A stretch of 64,000 nt of DNA from Acorus gramineus (Eukaryota; Streptophyta; Magnoliopsida; Acorales; Acoraceae). The translations under genes and the position numbers were made by a program. Positions 12,101-23,389 of this stretch are shown here, in pieces. The notes under the pieces were generated by a model. That model did not search any database. It was not told the DNA's origin and worked only from the letters and a program-made list of their open reading frames with translations. The number at the start of each line of letters is the position of its first letter. Position 1 is the stretch's first letter. The stretch lies in contig JAUJYN010000024.1 of assembly GCA_030737835.1 (NCBI GenBank), forward strand, positions 1,325,974 through 1,389,973, given 5' to 3'.

Positions 12101-12463
12101 CCTCCTAACATACATCTAAGCAAGAAAGAGAAGAAAGAGGGCTTACCAAGGGGAGGAAGGGATGTTCGGTTGCTCTCCGCGCACCGAAACCTCTCCCAAA
12201 AGGCTTCCAACGCTCGGATCTATTCTCACCTCCGAAATGGTCCAAATCAGGGAAGAAGAGAGGGGGGATGGAGGGGCAAAACTCGCCGGAATCCGGATTT
12301 GAAAGCACTGGGGTGTAGATCAGGACCCGATCTACACTTCCTATGCTTTAGGTTTTAAGCTTTAAGGACTCTATAGGGCTCAAAGCTTGAAAAATGGAGA
12401 AGGGGAGAGAGAAAGCTTTTTGGTAGGGATGATGAATAGTGCCACTCAAAAATTAGATTCCAT

Positions 12464-12470
12464 TTATATA
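12464..12470 (-). promoter_or_regulatory. TATA box of the GC-rich LTR, minus strand
   Basis: The plus strand reads ttatata, so the minus strand reads TATATAA. The second copy has the same box at 19855-19861 in the same relative place. This supports the minus orientation of the LTR. Confidence 0.5.
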
Positions 12471-12734
12471 GTGAGTCACTTAAAATACTCGGATACGCCC
12501 CGAAACTGCGAAATTTCAGAAACGTTACCGGAATTCGACGAAATTTTAGTGAGAGGCCTAAAATGGCACCAGAACACCAAATATGCAGTTAGATTTCCAA
12601 TCGGAGTCCTCTAACTCAGGACGATAGCTAACAGTCCAAAAATTAGCGGTTCTGATCGAAAACCGAAAAAAAACGAAAAACTGCCAGAACGCTCTAACGG
12701 TTACCAGCAGGCTAAAAGTGACACATATATAACA

Positions 12735-14322
12735 TGTTATACATCAACTATATACTGAGATTAATCTCATGTACTTTTCTGTGCTCACCCCTCCCCTCCC
12801 TTACATTGCATGCCTAGCTAGGCCCAAGAACATGTTTTTATACCAAGCATAGTGTTAATCAAAAAGCAATACAACTTCTCATCTAATTTTAGTCTAATTA
12901 AATTTAATATACATAAATAACATAGTTTAATCAAAGTATAGATATGAGAGAGAGATCTGGTGATCATGCATTGCGCATCATTTTCAAATGTATAACAATA
13001 TACAATTGATTTGTTATTATATTATGTGACAGTCAATGTTTCATACAATTATATAGGCTAAGCTAACTTGGTTTATAGTGCACGAAATACTACTAAAAAC
13101 AAAGCTAACAAATGTATGACATGCTGAGAAAAACAATCCCATATATTAAAAGATAAGATTACCAAAAAATAAAATGAATAATATCTCAATCTTAAAATGA
13201 ACTTGAAAAAATTAATGTCAATATAAAGAGCCCAAAAGCCAAATCAAACCATTAGCAAGAACAGGTGGTCATGTCCTAGTTCAGGCTTATACAAAAATCA
13301 TTTTTTCTTTCTTTGCTATTCACTCACTGATGACTAGAGGCATATGAGGAGACTAGATTTCATATATAAACCTAATGTTTTTATCTATGACTTCTTGATA
13401 CGTCCCATTACAAACCAATGTTCTTTTACCCACAATGATAAAACATGGTTAGACAAGAACAAATGCTTTGAAAACCTTATTCTTTCACAACAACAACAAT
13501 GATAGTCCCCATCTATAACCATACCAATTACAAAGAATTATTTGACAACCCCGATTTCATTCACAACCCACATTTTCTCTCTTTGTATTTCACTCAACAC
13601 ACCTGAAAAACTGAATTTCTTTCACAACAACAACGATAATCCTAATTTCTCACCATGCCAAGAGAGCATGCATCTTAGCTTTAAAGTGTGAAATAATCTT
13701 ATCTTTATAGTGTGAAATAAACTGATCTATGTCATTATTAGATCTACAAATCAGCTTCTTCTTATTTTCCCAATTGTTCTCAAAGAACATTTGATACACA
13801 ATTACAATTTACAAAGCAACAATTTGTAATTATTGCTCACTCTAAGCGATGACTGAATTCATTCAATATCCCAATTAACAACTGACATAAACATCAAGAA
13901 GCATCTTAGCTTCTTCAAGTTCTCTAAATTATTCTACAAGAATGCAAACACATGTACATAACACCAACAAGTTACTACTGACTCAGAGTTCAACACTTCA
14001 TACAATGGTCATCCATTCATTACATATAATATAAATATTTTGTTTCAAATCATGTAATAATAAGACAGCTTTATATGATGATGGTCTTCACATCCAAACA
14101 AAGATTTCAACACATTCAAGGCTGTGAAAAGAGAGAAAGCACACAATATGATGCAAAAAAAAAAAAAAAACTCATGATGATATATGCAGGGGATGACTCA
14201 TGATACATGAATTGTACATTTCTTTTAGACCTAGGTAATGGAACAAATGCTCTCAAACACTCAACTTTCACTCAACAATTCAACAACATTTTTCCCATTA
14301 AACCAAACTCTGAAAACCCTAG
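12735..14322. other. AT-rich intergenic stretch, no gene seen
   Basis: No convincing coding frame, terminal repeats or RNA gene. A short palindrome (gagattaatctc, near 12765) and an A-run (14155-14170) are the only structures noted. It is the left flank of the duplicated block and is not repeated elsewhere in the window. Confidence 0.6.
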
Positions 14323-15586
14323 TTTCTTATCCTATGAACAATAACAAACTAACAACAATGATAATCATCAATGGATCACCACACAAATGCTTTGAAAGGT
14401 ATTGTAGTTAACATAAGTTGATATTTAGAGGGAGTGGATGAGCAAGAAGAAAAGATTGTACGGCCATACCGAGAAGAGAAGACAAGGGAACCACATCGGT
14501 GGACGGGGACGACAAAAGAGGACAGGGACAACTACGGCAGTGGCACGGGACGACGGCTGCGGCGGCACGGGGACGACGATGAATTTTCGATAGGGAGAAG
14601 CAACCGAGTGTTTTATGAAGGAGAGAAGGGGAAAACACAATGAAGAGAGAGTTTGGGTGTAAATGAAATGGTGGTTGGTGGCTTTAGGTATTCAGTTTAG
14701 GCATATTTATAGGATAGTGTGTTTAGTGAAAAACTAAGTGATGGACGGGGAATAAAGTCGGTTGGTTGGGTGAGTTAAATGGTGTGTGGGGATAGACGCC
14801 CCCCATTCAATATATAAAAGCAAATATAAAAGTTCCATCTACAGTCCATACACATGGTTGGATGTAAAATAAATTCAGAAATATTAGATGGGATGAAATA
14901 AATCAAAAGAGAGTTATTTCAAATTGAAACTTCAAAACCACTACTAAGAGCATTGCAAGGAGATTTGCTTGCTCTGTTGTTGAGATAAAAGAGAGAAGAT
15001 CATTTATCCGTTCAACAAATTTTCAAATATGCACATTTTATTTAATCCAATTTTAAAAATCATTTCGTGTTTAAGTGAGTGATGACAATTTATCCCATTT
15101 ATTATAAAATATAATTGAAATAAAATGTAGATAATTGTCTGAATTTTAAAATTAAAATTGAGATTTTTAGGTTACACCTAAAGACCAGAATAATATTTAT
15201 TCCTTCTTTTATCCTCATTATAACAAATGTGAATGCATACTTTTATTATATAAAATTATGATAACTTATCTTTATGACCTTAACCTTTTTTTAACCTTTT
15301 ACTATAAACCAACCTTAAGTCTGACTTCAAAAAAAAAAAAAAAAAACTATATGTGAAATTGTTTTGTAAGGTGCTTGTTTCACATCTATGTTTCTATACT
15401 ACAAAAATATTTTAGCTACTTTTACTTTTAAAATCAATAAAAATACATCTATATCCCAAATCTTATCTTTCTCTTAGATTTTCTCATTTTCCCTAACAAA
15501 ATATCAATTTGCAAAAAAAAAAAAAACTTGCGTTTAAAAAACCTATATGAGATATTATTTGTTTTTGTCAAATCAGATTTATTTTT
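14323..15586. other. Copy A left part: no supported gene
   Basis: A G-rich frame at 14434-14643 has a counterpart at 38001-38207. Copy A carries about 22 extra bases there (a ggcacgggacgacggctgcgg-like insertion), which changes the frame, so coding is unlikely. The rest is AT-rich. Confidence 0.55.
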
Positions 15587-16329
15587 GGGTTTTTTGCATG
15601 TATATTATTCAAAAACATGCTATTTAATTTTATACCACTTCAAATAAACTATTTATTTTTATACCATTGAAATATGTGGAACTTAAGCATATTTACCACT
15701 CTAGTTAACTTTCATCCAAATTTTCATTAAAACCGTTAAAGTCTTGGAGAAAAGACCAAATTACCCTTATTTTTTATTTTTTTGCATATTTAACCTTGCC
15801 AAATACAATATTTATAAAAATAAAAAATACTAATTTTAACATGAAAATGATAAATTTCATCTAAAATCCAAAAACATAAAAACTAATCATAAAAACTATT
15901 TATTAGCATGGATATAATAATTATTAATATTTAAATTTGTAAAAATAAAATAAAATTATTTTGAGAATAATTAATAATATACATTACAAAATACAATTTT
16001 AAAAAAAAATAGATCTTGATTGGAAGAAAAAGAAAGAAGTAAGCGTGAATGGATCACGATTGATTTAGAAAGAACATAAAATTAATTAGATTATTATGTT
16101 TAATTATTTACATTATGAAAAAAATATTATATATTAAGGTTATTTTTGTCAATTTTAATTCTTGGTTAAGAAACTAACTATAGTTAATGCTTATTTTGGT
16201 TAAAAAGGATAAAAGAGAGGCACATTTTTACATTAAGAAAAATTTTAATGGTATAACAATAAATACGTTATTTTTTGTGGTATAAAAATAAATACCATAT
16301 TTTTTTATGGTATACATGCAAAAAAACCC
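15587..16329. mobile_element. MULE-type MITE, 743 bp, copy A
   Basis: The inverted ends are gggttttttgcatgtata and tatacatgcaaaaaaaccc. A perfect 9-bp target duplication, tttattttt, lies at 15578-15586 and 16330-16338; 9 bp is the Mutator-superfamily size. No coding capacity. The same element at the same place in copy B (39133-39875, also 743 bp) shows it predates the duplication. Confidence 0.85.
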
Positions 16330-16957
16330 TTTATTTTTTCATATAAGATTAAAATATGTTTTTATTAACTACATTGGCTTATAGGGTTAGGTTGACATTT
16401 ATGCTTATTCTACTTCGGTTAGAACACCAAAAAAAATTCTATTTGAAACCCAAGCGTTCATTCATCTTAAATATCTTAGAAAAAAAATTTCATTCTACAA
16501 AATTTACATTTATCATATTCCTGATAAGTAAGAATTCTCATTTTGTCTAAGTTATCTAGAAGTTACCAAATTTTGAACTAGAGTTATCAAATTGGCCCAT
16601 AATTTAATTAATGATATGTTTAATTTATGTTATACCAATATGTAGTATTTTTTTATCAATTAATGTAATATAAAATTCATATAACCCCCTATAAACTATC
16701 TGATATCTATGTAACCCCCCTTGTATTTTTATGAATTTCATTTCATATAACTCATTGAAAAATCTACGTATAAATTCAAATAGACTATAAGTTAAGAAAT
16801 CGCTTACCAATCTGGAATATTCACATAACATTCCGTTATGTTAAACTCAGGTTGCATAATTTCTATACAATAAAACATGTACTTTATATATATATATATA
16901 TATATATATAAGTAAATACTAAATATATATATATATATATATAATAGAGAAAAGATG
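16330..16957. other. AT-rich spacer with TA microsatellites
   Basis: No gene seen. TA dinucleotide runs occupy about 16890-16911 and 16926-16942. In copy B the first run is about twice as long (40424-40468) and the second shorter, so these are length-variable microsatellites. Confidence 0.7.
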
Positions 16958-17925
16958 CTTGAGCTGATCTAATCCCATCAAACCAATTACTCTCCCCACC
17001 CCAAAATCCAATAAAAAATTAAAACATTTTATTTTAGACACTCATCATACCAATCTCACTTGACACAAACTTTGTCATACTGAGATGTTTAATGAGACTC
17101 AAGGTGTGTTACCCAGAATTTTTCAACTACAATATTTTAAAAGTGGCGTGACACACATTGGATCATCATAAGTTGTTCGATTTGACATACTCGAGTCAAA
17201 CTATGATGTTTACTATAACTTAATGTGTGTCACCTATGAATTTTTCAATTACGATATTTTAGAAGTGATGTGACACACCTTGAGTCACCATAAGTTATTT
17301 GATTTGACATACTCCGAGTCAAACTAGAATGTCCACTATAACCCAATGTGTGTTGCCGAATACTATCCAATTGACAATAAGTTAATTTTTTTTATCCATC
17401 ATAAATATCGTAACTACACAACAAATAAAATATCATAAATAAACAACATTTGTATACATGGTCATATAAGTTAATTCAACATTCACATATCCAACCTGCA
17501 CATTCACAAATCCAATACATTATTTTTTGTACAAATGAAAACCTATTATTAACATAACAGTCTTTCCTGAACATGTATACATCCAAATTCAATTAATTAA
17601 TACATCCATATTAGTACATTTTTTATTCAATACATTGTTCAAAAGCTAAAATATAATGTGGATGTGTTGGTTGGTTGAATTTGGATGTGTGAATGTTGAA
17701 CAAGGAAGACTGTTATGTCAATATTATGTTTTCATTTATGACAAAAGAATGATTAGATTTGTGAATGTGCATGATATGTACGTGAATTAACTTATGTGAC
17801 TATGTACGTGAATTTTGTTTATTTATGATATTTATTTGTTATGTATTTATGATAGATAAAAAAAATTAAATTATTGTCAATTGGATAGTGTTGGGCAACA
17901 CACCTTGGGTCATAGTAGACACTAT

Positions 17926-20279
17926 TGTCACGCCCCAGGCCGGCCGTCCCCGGGACGCGGCAAGTGTATATATGATATCAGTAACAGGAGTTCAATAATA
18001 TACTCACACAACAGCTAAAATGACAACAAGGACAACAAAAGCAGGGTTGACATGATATATACACCAATAGCGGAAGCTAAAAGACTGAATCTGTAATCCA
18101 AAAACATATTACAGACTCGATACATAATCAACTGTCCTGTGAGAGCCAATATATACAAAGACATACAATAATACACAAACGCGTGCCCAAGCACGGAATA
18201 TAATACATACAAGAAAAAGGGATGCTGATAGCCTCTGATACTCGCGGGACGTGGCGCTACTCCGCTACTGATGAAGTCCCTCGGGGAGCTCTTCCTCCAG
18301 ATCCGACTCAGATGACACTGGAGAAAATATTATGCGAGGGGTGAGCCACACGCTCAGTGAACAGCACAACCCATGCATCACAATATATATTAACCATCAG
18401 ATCTTATTAATCCACAATCTCATTATTAAAAGCCACAAAATGGCAACAGCTATACAGGCCAGTGGGTCGCTATCGCCAACCCACTACACCCTCACCCTCA
18501 CCCCTCAATATGGTGACATAGGATATTGGGACTGACTAGCCTGATAAACATCCATACACATCCATACACCCTCACCCTCACCCCTCAATAGGTGACATAG
18601 GATATTGGGACTAACAATCCAGTGGGTCGCTACATCGCCAACCCACCACACCCTCACCCTCACCCCTCAATGGGTGACATAGGATATTGGGACTGACTAG
18701 GCTGATGGTCGCCCTTGGTCCACTGATAGTCTCTCCCCCACTCCGTAAGCTGTTTGGCCACTCCCACATTCAGCACAGTCCGAGTCCAAGATCAGGAGGT
18801 GCCTACTGATGGGAGCCCCTACACGAGACAGTCTCTCTATGCCGGGGCAGTCTCTAAAGGATCCAACGAAGGGAACAGATTATCCTATCCATCGCATATG
18901 ATCCACTCGGATCCGCTGACAAACACATCTCAACAACTCTAATGTTGAATTCCTCAGAATTCCTCCAGGGCGCATAACCAACATGCGGGGGAACATGTAT
19001 AGTAATAATAATAACAGGGGTATAATATTATTGGGAAAGAAACCTTGGGAGGGCAGCGTGAGATCCCGATATAGGACATCCCGACAAACAAACAAGGAAC
19101 ACGGAGTACCCCAGCACGGGTCTCAATGTTGACCTCGCAAGGCCCCTCCCTATAATATTATCTAAGGCATGCAATTTAAACATATTCTAGCATTTAATTT
19201 AACAAATTAAACTAGTAGGACACATGCATAGGCCGAGGCTTCCTAGCATGATAACAAGGTGACAGGATGCACGGCTCTTACACATATCCTAAGGGTGCAA
19301 GTCCCTAACATACAAGTCTAGGGTGGCATGCATTCGCCTGCTGCCTGCCTGCTAGCCTACCCGGGACAGCCTGCCAGCCTACCCGGGACAGCCTGCCAGC
19401 CCGCCCGAGCCACTCTACCACCCCTCTCCGGCCACCGATGGCCTCCAACCACCACCAACAGCCACCAGCCCTCAAAACTACCCTCCTAACAAGCACCTAA
19501 GCAAGAAAAGGAAGGAAAGAGAGCTTACCCTAGGAAGGAAAGGAAGGAAGGAAAGACCGGGAGCTCTTCGGGCACCGAAATACCTCCACAAGGACCACCA
19601 CCACCTAGATCTCCACCTAGCCAAAGAAAAGCTGAAATCAGGGGAGAAAAGAGAGGGTGAGAAGGGGCTAAACACCTCGGATCTCGAATCCGAGACCACC
19701 GGTGGATAGATCGGGAGCTCCCCTTACCTTTCTCTTCTTTGGGTTTTGAGTTCCAAGCACTCCAACTAGCTCTAAATCAAGAAAAAGAGAGAGGGGGAGA
19801 GAGAAAACAAGTGGGGAAGATGATGAATAGTGGGGAGCAACTTTTTAGATCTCATTATATAAGTCAACCCCACTTAAATTAGGGTTAACTAGGATTAGGA
19901 GAGGATTAGGTGAACTTAAGTGGGTTTTGACTTGGGTCAACTCAACCACAAATAAAAACAAAAGGGGTTGACCAAGTCTATGGGCCCACTTTGACCAAGT
20001 CAACTCTCCCAATGACTTCTCGCTCGGTCAAAACCTGGATACGCCCCGGAACTGCGAAATTCTAAAACGTTACCGGAATTCGACGAAATTTTCGTGAGCG
20101 GCTTGGAATGGCACCAGGACACATAATATGCAGTTACATTTTCAATCGGAGCCCTCAATCTCAGGGCGATAGCTAACAGCCCGAAATTTTAGCGGTTCCG
20201 ATCGAAAAACGAAAAAATCGAAAAACTGCCAGAATGTCCCAACGGTTACCAAAAGGTTAAAAGTGACACATATATAACA
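17926..20279 (-). mobile_element. Solo LTR, 2354 bp, present only in copy A
   Basis: On the plus strand it starts tgtcacgccccaggccgg and ends catatataaca, flanked by actat at 17921-17925 and 20280-20284. Copy B reads tagacactatggtttgac without a break at 41435-41453, which is the empty site with one actat. No internal domain, primer site or second LTR is present, so it is a solo LTR left by LTR-LTR recombination or a non-autonomous unit. Minus orientation follows from a minus TATA box at 19855-19861 and the GGGGCGTGACA-type end. It shares family with 1-169/10782-12734. It lies 441 bp upstream of the copy A start codon. Confidence 0.92.
18475..18700. repeat. Short tandem repeats inside the solo LTR
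   Basis: The phrase ccctcaccctcacccctcaat followed by ggtgacataggatattggga occurs three times (about 18488, 18568 and 18649), and a ccagtgggtcgct phrase twice. Units are spaced roughly 80 bases apart. Confidence 0.75.
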
Positions 20280-20631
20280 ACTATGGTTTGATTCAGAGTG
20301 TGTTGAACTGTACAACTTATTTTAACTCAAGGTGTGTCGCGTCACTTTTAAAATATTGCAATTGAAAAATTTTGAGTGACACACCTTTTGTCATATTAGA
20401 CATTCTAGTATGACTGAGTTTGTGTTAACTGAAATTGGTGGGATGAGTGTGTAATATAAGATGTTTTATTTTTATTGCTTGGTGGTGGTGATGGACGGGC
20501 TCAAGAATTTATTAATATTTTACTGTTCTTCTTAAAAACCAAAAAACCCCCAAAAAAGTAGCAGAGGGAAATCATAACTAACTATCTTATTAAGCCAATC
20601 TCTTGTTAAATTTAATTTTTAAAGTTTTCAC

Positions 20632-20638
20632 TATATAA
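20632..20638 (+). promoter_or_regulatory. TATA box of the copy A SGF29 promoter
   Basis: TATATAA lies 82-88 bases before the start codon, with a CCAAT-like taagccaatct about 40 bases further up (20591). Copy B has the same TATA box at 41814-41820, but its CCAAT-like motif is altered to gccatatct. Confidence 0.6.
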
Positions 20639-20666
20639 ACCAGAATTCGCTTCCCCTGCAAAACCT

Positions 20667-20681
20667 AGAGAGAGAGAGGGA

Positions 20682-20720
<39 letters not shown>
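20667..20720 (+). repeat. GA microsatellite in the 5' UTR, copy A
   Basis: A run of GA/GAG units ends directly at the SGF29 start codon. The copy B run is about half as long (41849-41874). GA repeats in plant 5' regions can bind BBR/BPC proteins (general knowledge); no such role is shown here. Confidence 0.8.
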
Positions 20721-20723
<3 letters not shown>

Positions 20724-21059
20724 TCATCTTCATCGTCTTCGGCGGCGGCGATGGATGTCGGTGGAATCTTCGAGAACTCGAAGGAGCTCGATCGATTGAG
20801 GAAGGAACAGGAGGTCGTCCTTAGCGAGATCAACCGGATCCACAAGAAGCTCCAATCCAGTGAGTCGCCCCGATTTTGTTTTGTTGAAATTCAGGTCTTG
20901 CTTTGTTCTTGGGAAGAAATTGTTGTTATTCGATGATGTGATTATGGTATAAACGTGCAGATTGACTGGGCTCTTTCTTTTTTTAGGGTTTAGGATGGTT
21001 TTTTTTTTTTTTTTTGGTGAGGGAATCGGAGGGATGTTCATTAGATGATGTTAATGTGA

Positions 21060-23389
21060 CATCCAAAATAATTTTAAGAAAGGTAACATTAAAGGAGGGT
21101 TTATTGAACTTACGAAATGAATTAACTGGAATTGAAACGAGACATCATCATGACGTAACAGATTTTTTTTAGAAATAATTTAAAAAATACAAAAGATATG
21201 AAATATTTTAGAAAAATGTCCACTTTTGTCAAGTCTTAAATTTTAGTACTTATTAATTATTAATTCTATGTAACGTCAAGTCTTAAATCATGATGACACA
21301 CCATCTTGGACTAGTATATGCACATTGTGGGGGAAAAAGGAGTTGCGTTCTCTCGAGGAGTGAGTGAGTAACCCATTTCCCCTTGGTTGTTCCCCCCTCG
21401 GTAGGGTGGTTGGGTGGGGAAGGAGCAGGACCGTAGATTTAAGTGCGGCCGCTCATGCCATTTTGAAGTCTTATAGCACTTGACCCACTATGTGCCAAGC
21501 ATGGGCGATCACAGTGCGATAGGATATGCGGCATCTGCGCCGCATGTGACCGCATTTCTTGAAGTGATCTGTTCCAAACTGTTCAAAGGGGACATTTCCA
21601 TTCGAACGGGTAAAAATATTTCAAAGATTTATTTTTTTTAAATTTGACCGGTCAATGTGCCACCGCATGTACCAGATATGTGGCTACATATGCCATTTTG
21701 ACCCCCACCGCATGCTACATTGAAACATTGGGCGGGACATGGTTGTCTCGTTTGTTTATATTGTTGTTTTGCTCTTTTTTCTCACCCCATTTCAAATTTT
21801 TTACTTTGAATTATTAATATAATCGAGATGACCACCCTTTTCAAAAAATTATTGTAGTTTATTATTTTATGTTATATAAAATCTAAACTTTCATAAATTA
21901 ATATTCAATATTTTAACAAGTAATCAATTTCTATGAATAAACCCTATGGATCATATTATCTAACACATTTTCGTGTGACATTTAAATTAAAACTCATATA
22001 ATAAAACAATGGATCTTATTTTTGCGAGAGTACATACTCAATCGAGTTCCCTCTTCTCTTTCTGAGTTCTATAAAGGTGGAATGAATGTGCAAACTTGGA
22101 AAGAGTTTTGACTTTTAATCCGTCTCAATTAACACATTGGTGATTTTCAAAACCTTGGTTCAATCGACCAAAATTAGATCAGAATTCAGACCTGTTGACG
22201 GTTCAACCAGTTCAACTTACTAGGATGGTTCTATTTCTAAAACACTGTTTAGGGTTTTCTTTTCTTTTTTTTTTTCCTTAGAGAGGGAAATGATGGAATT
22301 TCCACCAAGTGATGTTATGTGGTAAGGCATTCAAAAATATTTTAGAAAACTCAAAAAAAGAAAAAAAAAGGAGAGAAAAGAGGCATTTTTGCGGCAAAGA
22401 GAGAAAATATAAATAGGCTGATCATCTTAGGATGTGGTCCTACCTTGTGGTCCTACCTCACAGCCTCTGAAGGATGAGAACCATGTAGCATCTACTTCAA
22501 TAATTCAAGTATTGTATATGTCATTAGTTTGATATTTTGTTGGAACCCTCTGCAATAAAAAAAAACTTCCAAAATGGATCTGTTCATCATAAATAGATTC
22601 ATTGTATAATTCATGTATTGTATATACATTAGTATGAACTTTTCTGGAAACTACCGGTAATAACGAACTTACAAATGGTTTTGTTTATCATAAAGAGAAC
22701 AAGAGATTCATTATCCCTGCTTCACTATACTTCTCCCTTCCTATTGTTTGAAATTTTGGACTTCCTTTGTTCTTGGAAGAAAATCTTATGAGATAATGTG
22801 ATTATTTTAATAAACCATGCAGACTGATGGGGATTTTTTTTATTTAGGGTTTAGATTTTTTTTTTTGTTCGGGGGGGGGGGGGGGATGGTGAGATGTTCA
22901 CCAGATGATATTAATGAGGTAAGGCATTCAAAAATATTAAAAAAAACCGCAAAAATGAGGCATTTTCTTCGAAAAAGAGGGAAAACACAGAGCAAGTTGA
23001 TCATCTTAGGGTGATCCTTTTGTTGGTCCTATGTAGCATCTACACAGATGAATTTTATGTCATTAGTTTGATTTTTTGTGGGAACTAGCCATAATAACGA
23101 ATTTACAAAGAGATTTGTTGTTCCTGACCCTTCTTCACGTTAATTGTTATTTGAACAACAAGATCATAATAAATTTTTGGTTGTGTTTTGGGTTTCATTT
23201 TTCACGAATTCATGGGGAGTTAATGCGGCAGATATGATAACTGCAGTTTAGACAGAAGGTTGGAATGCACCATTTGTGATTTTGTTATAAGGAACTTGGG
23301 CGTGATTATAAGCTAAGAGGGAGATATAATCCTTGTTTCAATGCATAAACAGTTATTGGTGTGGGTGTGATTGGATTTTGTTTTACTTT
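21060..23389. other. SGF29 intron 1 (copy A), internal diverged direct repeats, no gene
   Basis: The segment downstream of exon 1 (20890-21060) recurs in diverged form at 22755-22915 (ctttgttcttgg...tttagggttta). The segment 22250-22660 recurs at 22840-23110 (aaggcattcaaaaatatt, ctgatcatcttagg, gtcattagtttga). A G-run lies at 22871-22885. No coding frame. Confidence 0.65.

Larger units (their letters stand above)
10782..12734 (-). mobile_element. LTR (right part) with an expanded GC-rich core; host of the Athila insertion
   Basis: Continues from 1-169. The last 250 bases (from about 12480) match 20035-20279 closely and end at the same point, tgacacatatataaca. On the minus strand this is the TG start of the LTR. 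A minus-strand TATA box is at 12464-12470. Between about 11210 and 12100 the sequence is extremely GC-rich (runs of cgcgcccagc- and gcctgcc-like words) and much longer than in the second copy. No primer site or internal domain follows at 12735, so it is a solo LTR or the last LTR of an element. A Tekay/Del-like chromovirus origin is a guess from the GGGGCGTGACA end. Confidence 0.82.
16958..20505. mobile_element. Hairpin (foldback) MULE-like element beside the SGF29 promoter, copy A, interrupted by a solo LTR
   Basis: Without the inserted LTR, nearly the whole element is one inverted repeat. The left arm (16958-17613) begins cttgagctgatctaatccc; a loop of about 40 bases (17614-17653) follows; the right arm (17654-17925 plus 20285-20505) ends gacgggctcaag. 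Matching inner segments include aacagtctttcctgaacatg against gttgaacaaggaagactgtt. The left arm also holds two tandem units of about 125 bp. The outer 60 bases resemble the terminal repeat of the decayed MULE at 63840-63909. No coding and no clear target duplication. Confidence 0.75.

Noticed and set aside
14434..14643. 69-codon frame repeated at 38001-38207
   Set aside because: About 22 bases differ between the two copies and change the frame, and no family is recognised, so coding is not supported.
18487..18705. Regular repeats considered as a CRISPR-like array
   Set aside because: Plant nuclear LTR context, units not palindromic, spacers repeat too; these are tandem repeats of the LTR.
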